Of a stretch of DNA of 47,648 bases, positions 1 through 7,314 are shown piece after piece (position 1 is the first letter of the stretch; each line of letters begins with the position of its first letter). A model generated the notes under the pieces. The model did not search any database, was not told the origin of the DNA, and saw only the letters and a program-made list of their open reading frames with translations. A program made the position numbers and the translations under genes. Where the stretch lies: contig CAIYWC010000163.1 of the NCBI GenBank assembly GCA_903929795.1, positions 1 to 47,648 on the forward strand, given 5' to 3'. The DNA comes from an uncultured Myxococcales bacterium. GTDB taxonomy: Bacteria > Myxococcota_A > UBA9042.

Positions 1-42
1 CGGCGGCAGGAACCAGCGGCAGGAACACAACGGAGGCTCACC

Positions 43-306
43 ATGGACACCAACTACACGACCCAGCTCTTTCTCAGCATGTTGTTCTTCGCCCCGGGCG
101 TCATCTTGTTTGTCGGCCTCGCGTTTGTCGGGTTGCTGATGGGTCTCGAGAAGGCGTTCGGCCATCGGCAGGACGCGCTGGCGCTGGCCCCGGCGGCGGC
201 GATCGACTTCGCCGCGCCGGGCAATCCCGCGCCGGGCCGCATCGTCAATTCGCTCAAAGCGAGCATGAACCAGACGGCGACGCAGCCGCAGCGCAAGGCG
301 AAATAG
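43..306 (+). CDS. Small single-pass membrane protein, function unknown
   Basis: An 87-residue protein with a hydrophobic segment at about residues 8-36, rich in Phe, Leu, Val and Gly, followed by a cytoplasmic-looking Ala/Pro-rich tail ending in basic residues (QRKAK). An AACGGAGG ribosome binding site sits 8 bases before the ATG, and a strong hairpin with a T-run follows the stop, so this looks like a real short transcription unit or the last gene of one entering from the left. No family is recognised. The predicted topology is one inner-membrane helix with a short N-terminus, which would suit a small subunit or regulator of a membrane complex, but nothing in the window says which. Confidence 0.6.
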   Translation: MDTNYTTQLFLSMLFFAPGVILFVGLAFVGLLMGLEKAFGHRQDALALAPAAAIDFAAPGNPAPGRIVNSLKASMNQTATQPQRKAK

Positions 307-324
307 CTGCTCAAGGCGCCGTTC

Positions 325-365
325 AGGCCGTCGCGGCTCACCCCGCGGCGGCCTGTCCTGTTTTT
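325..365 (+). terminator. Rho-independent terminator after the small membrane protein gene
   Basis: The stem AGGCCGTCGCGG (325-336) pairs with CCGCGGCGGCCT (343-354) over 12 positions with one G-U pair and a 6-base loop. A run of five T follows at 361-365, six bases after the stem. This fits termination of plus-strand transcription. The minus strand lacks a T-run, so it is not clearly bidirectional. The rest of 307-512, between two convergent genes, shows nothing else. Confidence 0.65.
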
Positions 366-512
366 GCGGTTCTACGCACGCCGACCGAAGTTCGCGATCA
401 AACCGCTTCGATCCGCGGCGTGCCACCGGACGTGGACGCTCGTGGTTTCCGTCCGAGATGCGACAGCCCTGACCACAAGTGTTTGGTGTTGAAACCGAGT
501 CGGTCTGTTTCG

Positions 513-1478
513 CTACGCCCGCGGGTGAAACCGGTCGTACACTTCACGCAGCCGGTCGCGTTGCACATGCGTGTAAATCTGCGTGGTTCCGATGTCGGCG
601 TGGCCGAGCATCGCCTGGACCGATCGCAGATCCGCGCCGCCGGCCAGCAAGTGCGTGGCGAACGAGTGGCGCAGCTTGTGCGGCGAGATCGGCCGATCGA
701 TGCCCGCCACCACCGCGTAGCGCTTGACCAGCTTCCAAAACCCTTGACGCGTCATGGCCTTGCATTGGCTCGTCACGAACAGCGCTTGCGGCGCTCCGCC
801 CTTGCGTGCCCGCGTCGTCCCGCGCACCAGGACCGGACGGCCGTGGGTCAGGTAGGTCACCAGGTGCGTGCGCGCGACCTCGCCGATGGGCACCAGCCGC
901 TCTTTGCGGCCCTTGCCGACGCAGCGCACCAGCCCGCGATCAAAATCCACGTCCGAGAGCGCCAGCCCGACCAGCTCGCTCACACGCAGCCCGGTCGCAT
1001 AGAGCGTCTCCAACATCGCGGTGTCGCGCAGCCCGCGCTCCCCTTCGCCACCCGGCGCCGCCAGCAGCCGGCCGACTTCCTCCTGCGTCAGGACATCCGG
1101 CAGATCGTGTTCCTGCCGCGGCAGATCGACCAAAAGCGCGGGATTTTCTATGACAATTCCGCGATCCACCAGCCAGTGGCCATACGTCCGCAACGTCGAC
1201 AGGTGCCGCGCCACCGACCGCGACTGCAGCCCAGTATCATGCAAATCCGCAATGTATTCGCGCAGTGCCTCGCGATCCAGCTCGCTGGCCTGGTCCACGC
1301 CGAGCTGCTCGTCCATGTAGTGCACCATCCGCAACAGGTCGCGGCCATACGCGGTGAGCGTGTTGGTCGACATGTTGCGCTCCAGCCGCAGGTGCCGCAG
1401 GAAGCGGTCGACCGTGGCCTGCAGCGAATCGGGTTGGCGGGTCTCGGGCGTACGGGGAAGTGGTGTCGCGTTCATCAT
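513..1478 (-). CDS. xerD: Tyrosine recombinase of the XerC/XerD type
   Basis: Site-specific recombinase that would resolve chromosome dimers at dif as part of the XerCD pair; it is the size of housekeeping Xer proteins and much shorter than most phage integrases. The N-terminal SAM-like DNA-binding domain covers about residues 18-115 (motif STNTLTAYGRDL). The C-terminal catalytic domain carries all expected residues: R165 in ATGLRVSEL, K189 in VGKGRKERL, H267 and R270 in HKLRHSFATHLL, H293 in LGHADIGTTQ, and the nucleophile Y302 in IYTHV. The start is taken at the first of two adjacent ATG codons (321 residues). The frame stays open to a TTG at 1514, but that extension is poor and runs into an inverted repeat at 1520-1535. 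Choosing between XerC and XerD by eye is uncertain; the D label is a guess. Confidence 0.9.
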   Translation of the reverse strand: MMNATPLPRTPETRQPDSLQATVDRFLRHLRLERNMSTNTLTAYGRDLLRMVHYMDEQLGVDQASELDREALREYIADLHDTGLQSRSVARHLSTLRTYGHWLVDRGIVIENPALLVDLPRQEHDLPDVLTQEEVGRLLAAPGGEGERGLRDTAMLETLYATGLRVSELVGLALSDVDFDRGLVRCVGKGRKERLVPIGEVARTHLVTYLTHGRPVLVRGTTRARKGGAPQALFVTSQCKAMTRQGFWKLVKRYAVVAGIDRPISPHKLRHSFATHLLAGGADLRSVQAMLGHADIGTTQIYTHVQRDRLREVYDRFHPRA

Positions 1479-1519
1479 GGAAGTGGATCTCGCACGATCC
1501 GCGGCATCGATCAAAAAAT

Positions 1520-1535
1520 CTGTTAAAACGAACAG
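1520..1535. promoter_or_regulatory. LexA-like inverted repeat upstream of the Xer gene
   Basis: The sequence CTGTTAAAACGAACAG is a dyad with perfect 5-base arms. It matches the CTG-N10-CAG pattern of the gammaproteobacterial LexA box. It lies about 42 bases upstream of the preferred Xer start, where an operator could act. LexA boxes in the deltaproteobacterial lineages are known to differ, so the regulator is uncertain and the dyad could be fortuitous. Confidence 0.3.
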
Positions 1536-1740
1536 TTGTACGGTTTTTTTGACAAGTCAGCGGATCCGATCCGATCTGCGTCGTGCCGCGCAAATGCGCT
1601 AGATCATGGCGGATCGCGATCCGGCGCTCGGACATCGCGGCGGGCCGCAATTCAGGTCGATCGTCGGCTAAAAGATGGGTGAAATCAGCGTGTTGTCGGT
1701 GGTTGTGTGACGCAAAACGGCATGTCTGGCGGCCGGCGGC

Positions 1741-1770
1741 GGTTGCCCACCCTTCTGCGGGTGGGCGACC
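1741..1770 (-). terminator. Strong 12-bp hairpin downstream of rpmB, possible terminator
   Basis: GGTTGCCCACCC (1741-1752) and GGGTGGGCGACC (1759-1770) pair over 12 positions with one G-U pair, around a TTCTGC loop. It lies about 160 bases beyond the rpmB stop on the minus strand and upstream of xer. Neither strand has a T-run after the stem, so it may be a Rho-assisted terminator, a transcript-stabilising hairpin or a protein-binding site. Confidence 0.4.
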
Positions 1771-1927
1771 CCAAGTATTCGCAGCCCGCAGCCTTTTGCC
1801 GCGGCATCGCCGAAAATGTCACACGGGCGCCGCTGTGAAGGGCGCGAGGTTGGCGCGGAAATGGCGGGCGAAATCGCGATCGCGAGGCTGGCCCAAGCGC
1901 GGTCAGCCGTTCAAGCGACGAAAATGC

Positions 1928-2158
1928 TTAGACAATCTCGATGTCGTTCTTCTGGCAGAACGCGACGAAGCCGAGCTTGGAGATGCCGCGCAGCGCGCGC
2001 ATCGACAGCCGCACCCGCACGAATTCGTTCAGTTCCGGCACCCAAAGGCGCTTGACCTGCAGGTTCGGCAGCTGACGCATCTTGGTCTTGTTGTTGGCGT
2101 GGCTGACGCGGTTTCCGACGAGGGGGCGCTTTCCGGTGAGCTGGCAGACGCGTGACAT
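1928..2158 (-). CDS. rpmB: Large-subunit ribosomal protein bL28
   Basis: A 76-residue ribosomal protein of the 50S subunit, recognised from its start [16 protein letters not shown], the middle [19 protein letters not shown] and the [12 protein letters not shown] segment. Length agrees with bL28. The frame extends 11 codons upstream, but the ATG at 2158 is preferred because it gives the family N-terminus and has an AGAGG site just before it. The paired CxxC zinc motifs found in some L28 proteins are absent; only two isolated cysteines are present. It stands alone with its own promoter, without rpmG beside it. Confidence 0.95.
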   Translation of the reverse strand: MSRVCQLTGKRPLVGNRVSHANNKTKMRQLPNLQVKRLWVPELNEFVRVRLSMRALRGISKLGFVAFCQKNDIEIV

Positions 2159-2210
2159 GGTGGCCTCTTGAAGCGAAGTGCGGCGGCGCAAATGGCGACG
2201 CGGGGGCGAA

Positions 2211-2239
2211 ATTGTACAGCGAAATCACGGGCGCGTCAA
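2211..2239 (-). promoter_or_regulatory. Sigma-70-type promoter for rpmB
   Basis: On the minus strand TTGACG (2239-2234) and TACAAT (2216-2211) are separated by exactly 17 bases. The -35 box overlaps the last codons of the upstream response regulator gene, so rpmB can be transcribed independently of the heme/two-component operon. This is one of the best promoter matches in the window. Confidence 0.7.
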
Positions 2240-2922
2240 GGTTCGAAACGGTAGCCCCAGCCGCGGACAGTCACGATGTGGCGCGGATGGTCCGGCTCGG
2301 TCTCCACGTAACGCCGCAGACGCACAATGAAATTGTCCACCGTCCTCTCAGTCGGCGTCGCGTCCATGCCCCAGACTTCTTCCAGGATGTCGGCGCGGCT
2401 CAGCGCGCGGCCTGGATTGCGCGCCAGAAACTGCAGCAGCACGACTTCTTTCTCGCTCAGCTCGTGCCATTGGCCGTCCGGGGTCATCAGCGCGCGGCGC
2501 TCCACGGACACGGTCGCCAGGCCAATGCGCAGCTCGGCGTCTGTAAGTACCTCAAGCGAGCCGGTTGAACGCCGGATATGGGCGCGAACGCGTGCCAAAA
2601 GTTCAGCCATGTCAAAGGGTTTAGCCAAGTAGTCGTCCGCGCCGCCGTCCAGCGCGTGCACCTTGCTGTCGATGTCGTCGCGCGCCGTCAGCATCAGCAG
2701 CGGCGTGTTGACGCCGATCTTGCGGATGCGCCGCGCCACGTCGATGCCGTTCATGCCCGGCAGGCCGATGTCCAGCAGGATCACGTCAAAACGGTCAGCC
2801 TCGACCACTTCCAGCGCGGATTCGCCGGTTTTGTACCAGCGCACCTCAAAGCCTTCGTGCTCCAGGTTCAGGCGAACCATCGTGCCGATCAGGGGATCAT
2901 CTTCTACGAGCAAAATGCGCAT
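2236..2922 (-). CDS. OmpR/PhoB-family response regulator
   Basis: A 228-residue two-component response regulator. The receiver domain (about 1-115) has the acidic pocket E7-D8-D9, phosphoacceptor D51 in ILLDIGLPGMNG, T79 in LMLTA and K101 in YLAKPFD. A winged-helix DNA-binding domain follows (about 130-228), with the family pattern LSEKEVVLLQFLARNPG, then RADILEEVWG and a C-terminal TVRGWGYRFEP. It would be phosphorylated by the histidine kinase encoded just upstream and bind DNA near its targets. The kinase gene ends 78 bases before this start, and a possible promoter lies in that gap, so the regulator may also be expressed alone. Its target genes cannot be read from the sequence; the linked hem genes are the obvious first guess. 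Confidence 0.95.
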   Translation of the reverse strand: MRILLVEDDPLIGTMVRLNLEHEGFEVRWYKTGESALEVVEADRFDVILLDIGLPGMNGIDVARRIRKIGVNTPLLMLTARDDIDSKVHALDGGADDYLAKPFDMAELLARVRAHIRRSTGSLEVLTDAELRIGLATVSVERRALMTPDGQWHELSEKEVVLLQFLARNPGRALSRADILEEVWGMDATPTERTVDNFIVRLRRYVETEPDHPRHIVTVRGWGYRFEP

Positions 2923-2958
2923 GGTCTTTCGGTGTGGCCGGTCAACTTGCCGGTGCCA

Positions 2959-2987
2959 ACCTTAGCCAATTGCGGCGGTCCCGACAA
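2959..2987 (-). promoter_or_regulatory. Possible internal promoter ahead of the response regulator
   Basis: Minus-strand TTGTCG (2987-2982) and TAAGGT (2964-2959) are 17 bases apart, in the 78-base gap between the kinase and regulator genes. Both boxes are imperfect, so this is a tentative call. Confidence 0.35.
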
Positions 2988-3000
2988 CCGTGTGCTGCAA

Positions 3001-4170
3001 TCAAGCCTGATCCGTCGCCGATCCGCGTGGCAGCCGCAGCGAGAACGTTGCGCCTTTGCCTTCGCCGTCGCTCTTTGCCGTCAGCTTGCCGCCCATGCGC
3101 TCCGCCAGCGCGCGCGACAGCGACAGGCCCAGCCCGGTGCCCGACGCGTGGCTCGTCGCGCCAGCAGCCCGCACGAACGGCTGGAACAGCTTCTCCGCCA
3201 ATTCCGGCGCGAATCCAATGCCATCGTCCGTCAGCTCCACGCGCACCGCGTGCGTCTCCACGCTGGCGCGCACGTCGATGCGGTTGGCGCCATACTTTTG
3301 TGCGTTGTCGGCCAGGTTCTCCAGGATCGTCCAGATCGCCGTCGAATCACCAAGCGTGGCAAGGCCTTGCGCGACGTCGCCATGCACCCCGCCCGGCGGC
3401 GCCGTCACCTGACGCCGTTGCACGAACCGTGTCACCAGCGCGGACACGTCCACACGGTCGTGCGCCAGCCGCTGGTCCGGCATCCGCATCCGCTGCGCCA
3501 ACAGCAGGTTCTGGATCAGGTGCTCCTCGCGCTCCGCCTCGCGCAGCGCCATCGACGTCAGCTCCCGCAGCTGTTCCGGCGGCATCCGACCGGCGTGGAT
3601 CGTCTGCAGCACGGCCTTGATGCCCGCCAGCGGCGTCTTCATCTCGTGCGTCACGCGGCCCAGAAAGTCCTGCATTTCGCGGCGAAACCGGCTCTCCGTG
3701 CGCACCAGCCGCCACAGCATCCAAACGACCGTCACCAGCAGACTGATCAGCAGCGAGCCCTCGCCCAGCACCATCTTGCGCTTGCGGGCGTAGCGCTCGT
3801 CGGCGTCACGTTCCGCCGCCGCCGTCGGCTGCACCACCAGCACGCCGGGCAGCTGCGCCACGCCCGTGACGGCAAAGCCATCGCCCACGCGGTGCGCCAT
3901 CGGCGACACGCGACCCGGCATCTCCACGATCTCCAGATGCGGATCGTCGCCGACCGCCCCGGGCTTGGCGGTATCCGCGTGCAGCCGCAGCGCGTGAACC
4001 TCAGCCTCGCGCTCCAGGATCGTCTGCATCATCGCGCGCTGGGCGTTGATCGCCTGCGAGATGTAGACCAGCCACCACGCGCCCAGCGCCGCCAGCAGGA
4101 ACGCCGCGGCGCCAAACAGCCAGATCGGGCTCAGCCGATCGCGGACCAGGCTCGCTGCGCGTTTTGGCAT
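3001..4170 (-). CDS. Membrane sensor histidine kinase
   Basis: A 389-residue sensor kinase. A first membrane helix lies at about residues 17-37, an extracytoplasmic sensor region at about 38-135, and a second helix at about 136-155. The DHp domain follows with phosphoacceptor H175 in GRVTHEMKTPLAG. The ATPase domain has the N box (ENLADNAQKYG), the G1 box (DDGIGFAPE) and the G2 box (GTGLGLSLSRALAERMGGK). It should autophosphorylate and pass phosphate to the OmpR-type regulator encoded next. The start is 3 bases after the hemL stop with no strong ribosome binding site, which suggests translational coupling to hemL. The short sensor region matches no domain I recognise, so the signal is unknown. 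Heme or redox status is an attractive idea from context only. Confidence 0.93.
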   Translation of the reverse strand: MPKRAASLVRDRLSPIWLFGAAAFLLAALGAWWLVYISQAINAQRAMMQTILEREAEVHALRLHADTAKPGAVGDDPHLEIVEMPGRVSPMAHRVGDGFAVTGVAQLPGVLVVQPTAAAERDADERYARKRKMVLGEGSLLISLLVTVVWMLWRLVRTESRFRREMQDFLGRVTHEMKTPLAGIKAVLQTIHAGRMPPEQLRELTSMALREAEREEHLIQNLLLAQRMRMPDQRLAHDRVDVSALVTRFVQRRQVTAPPGGVHGDVAQGLATLGDSTAIWTILENLADNAQKYGANRIDVRASVETHAVRVELTDDGIGFAPELAEKLFQPFVRAAGATSHASGTGLGLSLSRALAERMGGKLTAKSDGEGKGATFSLRLPRGSATDQA

Positions 4171-4173
4171 CGG

Positions 4174-5499
4174 CTACGCCACGCCTTGTGCCGCGGCAAT
4201 CAGCGCAGCCGCCAGCGCGTCCACGTGCGCTTCGGTGTGCGCAGCCGACAGGAACATCACCTCGTAGGCCGATGGCGGCATGTACACGCCCGCCGCCAAC
4301 ACGGCATTATACATAGCGTTATAGCGCTCGATCGCCAGTGGCGCGATCTCGTCGGCGCGCGTCGGCAGCGGCCCTTCGACAAAATACGGCCACACGATCG
4401 AGCCGATGCGCCGCACCCGAAGCCACGGGATTTGTGCCGCCGCCAGCTTGTGCTCCAGCCGCGCGCCCAGGCCCGCGATGCGCTCATAAATCAGCGGATT
4501 CTTCAGTTTTTCCAAGGTCTTCAAGCCCGCGGCGATCGACACCGGATTGCCCGACAGCGTGCCCGCCTGGTAAACCGGCCCGACCGGCGCCAGCAGCGAC
4601 AGCAGCTTTTGCGGACCGACCACGGCGCCGATCGGCATGCCGCCGCCGACGATCTTGCCCAGCGTCACCAAGTCCGGCTCCACGCCGGCGATCGCGCCGT
4701 AACCGCCGAAATGCAGGCGAAAACCGCTGATGACTTCGTCGAAAATCAGCAGGCTGCCGTGCTGGCTGGTGATGCGCCGCAGCCCGGCCAGGAATTCCGG
4801 CGACTGCACCAGCAGGCCGTTGTTGGCCGGCAGCGGCTCCAGGATGACGGCCGCGATGCGGCTGCCGTGAAACGCGAAGAGCTTGTCGACCTCGGCCAGA
4901 TCGCCAAACGGCAGCGCGATCGTCAGCGCGGCGATCTCGCGCGGGATGCCCTGGCTGGACGCCTCCGCGCCCGGCTGCGCGCCCGTGATGAGCCCGGAGC
5001 CCGCCTTGACAAGCAGTCCGTCCGAATGGCCGTGGTAGCCGCCCTCGAACTTGACGATGAGCGGCCGGCCCGTCGCGCCGCGCGCCAGCCGCAGCGCCGT
5101 CATCACCGCTTCGGTGCCCGAACTCGTCAGGCGCACCTGCGCAAACGGCGGAAATGCGTCCAAAATCGCTTCTGCCATCAGCGTTTCGCCCGGGTGGCAA
5201 GCGCCGTAGCTCAGGCCGCGCGTCGCCGCTTGCTGCACGTCCGCCACGACGTCCGGGTCCGCGTGCCCGAGGATCAGCGGGCCCCAGGACATGCAGAAAT
5301 CGATGAACGTGTTGCCGTCAACGTCCGTGAAGTGCGCGCCGGCGGCTTTCTCGAAGAAGATCGGCTTGCCGTTCACGGACTTGCACGCCCGCACCGGGCT
5401 GTTGACGCCGCCGGGGATGCGCTTTTGCGCGCGTTCAAACCACTGGTCGGAGCGGGCGCGACTGAAGGACCCTGAAAGAACGGAAGTTTTCTTGGCCAT
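4174..5499 (-). CDS. hemL: Glutamate-1-semialdehyde 2,1-aminomutase
   Basis: PLP-dependent enzyme that converts glutamate-1-semialdehyde to 5-aminolevulinate, the last step of the C5 route to heme. The 441-residue protein has the N-terminal family motif RIPGGVNSPVRA, the cofactor region SSGTEAVMTALRLAR, FDEVISGFR, and the Schiff-base lysine K282 in LGKIVGGGMPIGA. Its length is normal. The start at ATG 5499 is supported by AAGGA eight bases upstream, which overlaps the hemD stop. An upstream in-frame GTG at 5517 is less likely. Presence of HemL implies 5-aminolevulinate is made from glutamyl-tRNA rather than by HemA-type condensation of glycine and succinyl-CoA. No glutamyl-tRNA reductase gene is in the window. 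Confidence 0.96.
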   Translation of the reverse strand: MAKKTSVLSGSFSRARSDQWFERAQKRIPGGVNSPVRACKSVNGKPIFFEKAAGAHFTDVDGNTFIDFCMSWGPLILGHADPDVVADVQQAATRGLSYGACHPGETLMAEAILDAFPPFAQVRLTSSGTEAVMTALRLARGATGRPLIVKFEGGYHGHSDGLLVKAGSGLITGAQPGAEASSQGIPREIAALTIALPFGDLAEVDKLFAFHGSRIAAVILEPLPANNGLLVQSPEFLAGLRRITSQHGSLLIFDEVISGFRLHFGGYGAIAGVEPDLVTLGKIVGGGMPIGAVVGPQKLLSLLAPVGPVYQAGTLSGNPVSIAAGLKTLEKLKNPLIYERIAGLGARLEHKLAAAQIPWLRVRRIGSIVWPYFVEGPLPTRADEIAPLAIERYNAMYNAVLAAGVYMPPSAYEVMFLSAAHTEAHVDALAAALIAAAQGVA

Positions 5500-5509
5500 G
5501 ATGGGTTCC

Positions 5510-6244
5510 TTACGCACAAAAAGTCAGAAGTGTGGCCGTGACGTCGGCCAAATCGGGCGAGGCAGCTTGCGCCGCGGGTGGCACGCCGTGCTTGTCGCGC
5601 AGCGCCGTCGCCGTGGTCGCGCCAATCGCCACCAGCGGACGATCGCGCAGGTCCGGCGCCCACGCAAGCAGGCGGTCGGCGGCCGAAGGCGCAGCCAGGT
5701 AGATCGCGCGCGCCTGCGCCGCCCGACGCAGCAGCTCCGACGACGGCGCGTGTGGCTCCACGTTTTCGTACACCACTGCGACCTCGACGTCCAGGCCCGC
5801 CGCCCGCAGCTGCACCATGAGCTCCGGCTGACTTTGGCGCGCCTGCACGACCAGCACGCGGGCGCGCGCGGGCAGCCGGGCGATCAGCAGCTCCGCCAGC
5901 GCCTGGCCGGTCGACGGCGACTGCGCCACGACTGCGGCTGGCAGGCCGATGCGCTCCAGCGCCCGGGCCGTCGTCTGGCCAACCGCGCCAATGGTCGCCG
6001 CAATCTCCTGGACTTCCGCGGCGCTCAGCTGCCGGGCAAAAGCCGCGACCGCGTGTGCGCTCGCGAACGTCAGCGCGTCGTGACTCGGCAGCGCGCGGCG
6101 CTGCTCGGGCGGCAGCGGGACATCGCCAAACTGCGCGGTCGGGACCTCCAGCACGGCAACCCCCGCTTGTTCCAGACGTTCGCGCAGTGCGCGGTTGTCC
6201 TCGTGCGCGCGCGTCAGCACGACCAGCCTGTCGTTCAGTGCCAT
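5510..6244 (-). CDS. hemD: Uroporphyrinogen-III synthase
   Basis: A 244-residue cytosolic protein that would cyclise hydroxymethylbilane to uroporphyrinogen III, inverting the last pyrrole ring. HemD sequences diverge strongly, so the call rests on length, on the two-lobed Rossmann-like pattern, and on its place directly after hemC. Conserved-looking stretches include VVLTRAHEDN at the start, LTFASAHAVAAFARQL, AAIGAVGQTTARAL near 'IGAVGQTTA', and IYLAAPSAADRLLAW followed by VAIGATTATAL. It overlaps hemC by 10 bases and ends 10 bases before hemL. An open frame continues upstream inside hemC, but only the ATG at 6244 gives the family N-terminus. Confidence 0.88.
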   Translation of the reverse strand: MALNDRLVVLTRAHEDNRALRERLEQAGVAVLEVPTAQFGDVPLPPEQRRALPSHDALTFASAHAVAAFARQLSAAEVQEIAATIGAVGQTTARALERIGLPAAVVAQSPSTGQALAELLIARLPARARVLVVQARQSQPELMVQLRAAGLDVEVAVVYENVEPHAPSSELLRRAAQARAIYLAAPSAADRLLAWAPDLRDRPLVAIGATTATALRDKHGVPPAAQAASPDLADVTATLLTFCA

Positions 6245-7173
6245 GACCGCGCCGGCGTGTACCACGCGCTCGCGTCCGGTGCCTCCGGGCCTTGCGCCAT
6301 CAGCAGCGCGAACGCGCGCTCCACCAGCGTCTCCACCGGGCCCTGCACTTCGATGTTGCGCCAGATGCCGTCGGTGCCGACAGTGCCCGCGCGCAGGAGC
6401 GCCGTGCCGTCGCCCGCCACCGTCGCCAGCGCGCCAAACGGCGAGTGACAGCCGCCTTCGATGCGTCGCAGCAGGCCGCGCTCCAGCCCGACCGCCGCCG
6501 CCGTCGCCGGATCGTGCAGCGCGGTCAGATAGCCCAGCGCGTTTTCGTCGCCTTCGCGGATCTCGATGCCCAGCGCGCCCTGTGCCGCCGCCGGCAGCCA
6601 ACGCAGCGGATTCAGGTCGAAAACCGCCAGATCACCCGCATCCAGGTTCAGCCGCGCCAGGCCCGCGCGCGCCAGCAGCACGGCATCCAGCTCGCCGGAC
6701 TTCGCCTTGCCCAACCGCGTCGGCACGTTGCCGCGCAGCAGCACCGGCTCCAGGTCCGGAGCCACGTGCTTGAGCAGCGCCGACCGCCGCATCGACGCCG
6801 TGCCAATCCGCCCGCCCGCCTTCACCGGCAGCGGCCGGCTCAGATCCAGCGCGGACTTGTGCACCAGCAGCACGTCGTTGACCTCCGCGCGCACCGGAAT
6901 TGCCGCGAGCGTGAGCCCCGGCGGCAAGTTGGTCGGCAGGTCCTTGAGCGAATGCACCGCGGCGTCGACCAGCAGCGCGGCCAGCTCAACCTCCAGCTCC
7001 TTGGTGAAAAAGCCTTTGTCCAACTGAGCTTGCAGCGGAATGTTCAGGATTTGATCGCCGCTGGTCTTGACGATCTTGAGCTGCACGCCCGCCGCTTCAC
7101 CGCCCAGCCGCGCTTGCACGTGCCGAGCCTGCCACAGCGCCAACTCACTTCCGCGTGTTCCAATCGTAAGCAT
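6235..7173 (-). CDS. hemC: Porphobilinogen deaminase (hydroxymethylbilane synthase)
   Basis: Joins four porphobilinogen units into hydroxymethylbilane in the cytosol. The 312-residue protein begins MLTIGTRGSELALWQA, the family signature. It has the catalytic aspartate D78 in VHSLKDLPT, the cofactor-binding arginine region IGTASMRR, and C242 in EGGCHSPFG, which carries the covalent dipyrromethane cofactor. GGAGGG lies seven bases before the ATG at 7173, so a longer upstream frame is rejected. It is the first gene of the hem operon (hemC-hemD-hemL-kinase-regulator) and has a good promoter in the divergent intergenic region. Confidence 0.97.
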   Translation of the reverse strand: MLTIGTRGSELALWQARHVQARLGGEAAGVQLKIVKTSGDQILNIPLQAQLDKGFFTKELEVELAALLVDAAVHSLKDLPTNLPPGLTLAAIPVRAEVNDVLLVHKSALDLSRPLPVKAGGRIGTASMRRSALLKHVAPDLEPVLLRGNVPTRLGKAKSGELDAVLLARAGLARLNLDAGDLAVFDLNPLRWLPAAAQGALGIEIREGDENALGYLTALHDPATAAAVGLERGLLRRIEGGCHSPFGALATVAGDGTALLRAGTVGTDGIWRNIEVQGPVETLVERAFALLMAQGPEAPDASAWYTPARSWH

Positions 7174-7207
7174 GGACCCTCCGGCAGATCGCACCGCCGT
7201 GGTCCGG

Positions 7208-7236
7208 ATTGCACGGTCTAAGCGCCGCGGTGTCAA
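7208..7236 (-). promoter_or_regulatory. Promoter for the hemC operon
   Basis: A perfect minus-strand -35 box TTGACA (7236-7231) is followed after 17 bases by TGCAAT (7213-7208), leaving a leader of about 28 bases before hemC. The 141-base divergent region also must hold the start of the plus-strand glycan operon, for which no clear promoter was seen. Confidence 0.6.
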
Positions 7237-7314
7237 CCCGTGCATGACCAACGCATGACTTGTTGTCGCGAAATGAGCCGCGTGTGAGACTGGCCGCCTG
7301 GAAACTGGAGGCCG

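Larger units (their letters stand above)
1479..1927. other. 449-base gap between xer and rpmB, no gene seen
   Basis: No convincing reading frame was found here. The region holds the dyad at 1520-1535 and the hairpin at 1741-1770. The remainder is ordinary GC-rich sequence. The open frames that cross it have no ribosome binding site and no recognisable protein composition. Confidence 0.5.

Noticed and set aside
513..1478. Phage or genomic island integrase
   Set aside because: Length, motif set and the neighbouring rpmB and hem genes fit a housekeeping Xer protein; no tRNA, attachment site or phage genes are nearby.
2578..5475. A 965-residue open frame on the plus strand, opposite the kinase and hemL
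   Set aside because: It is antisense to two well-supported genes, is full of Arg, Gln, His and Ala, and has no recognisable domain: a by-product of high GC.
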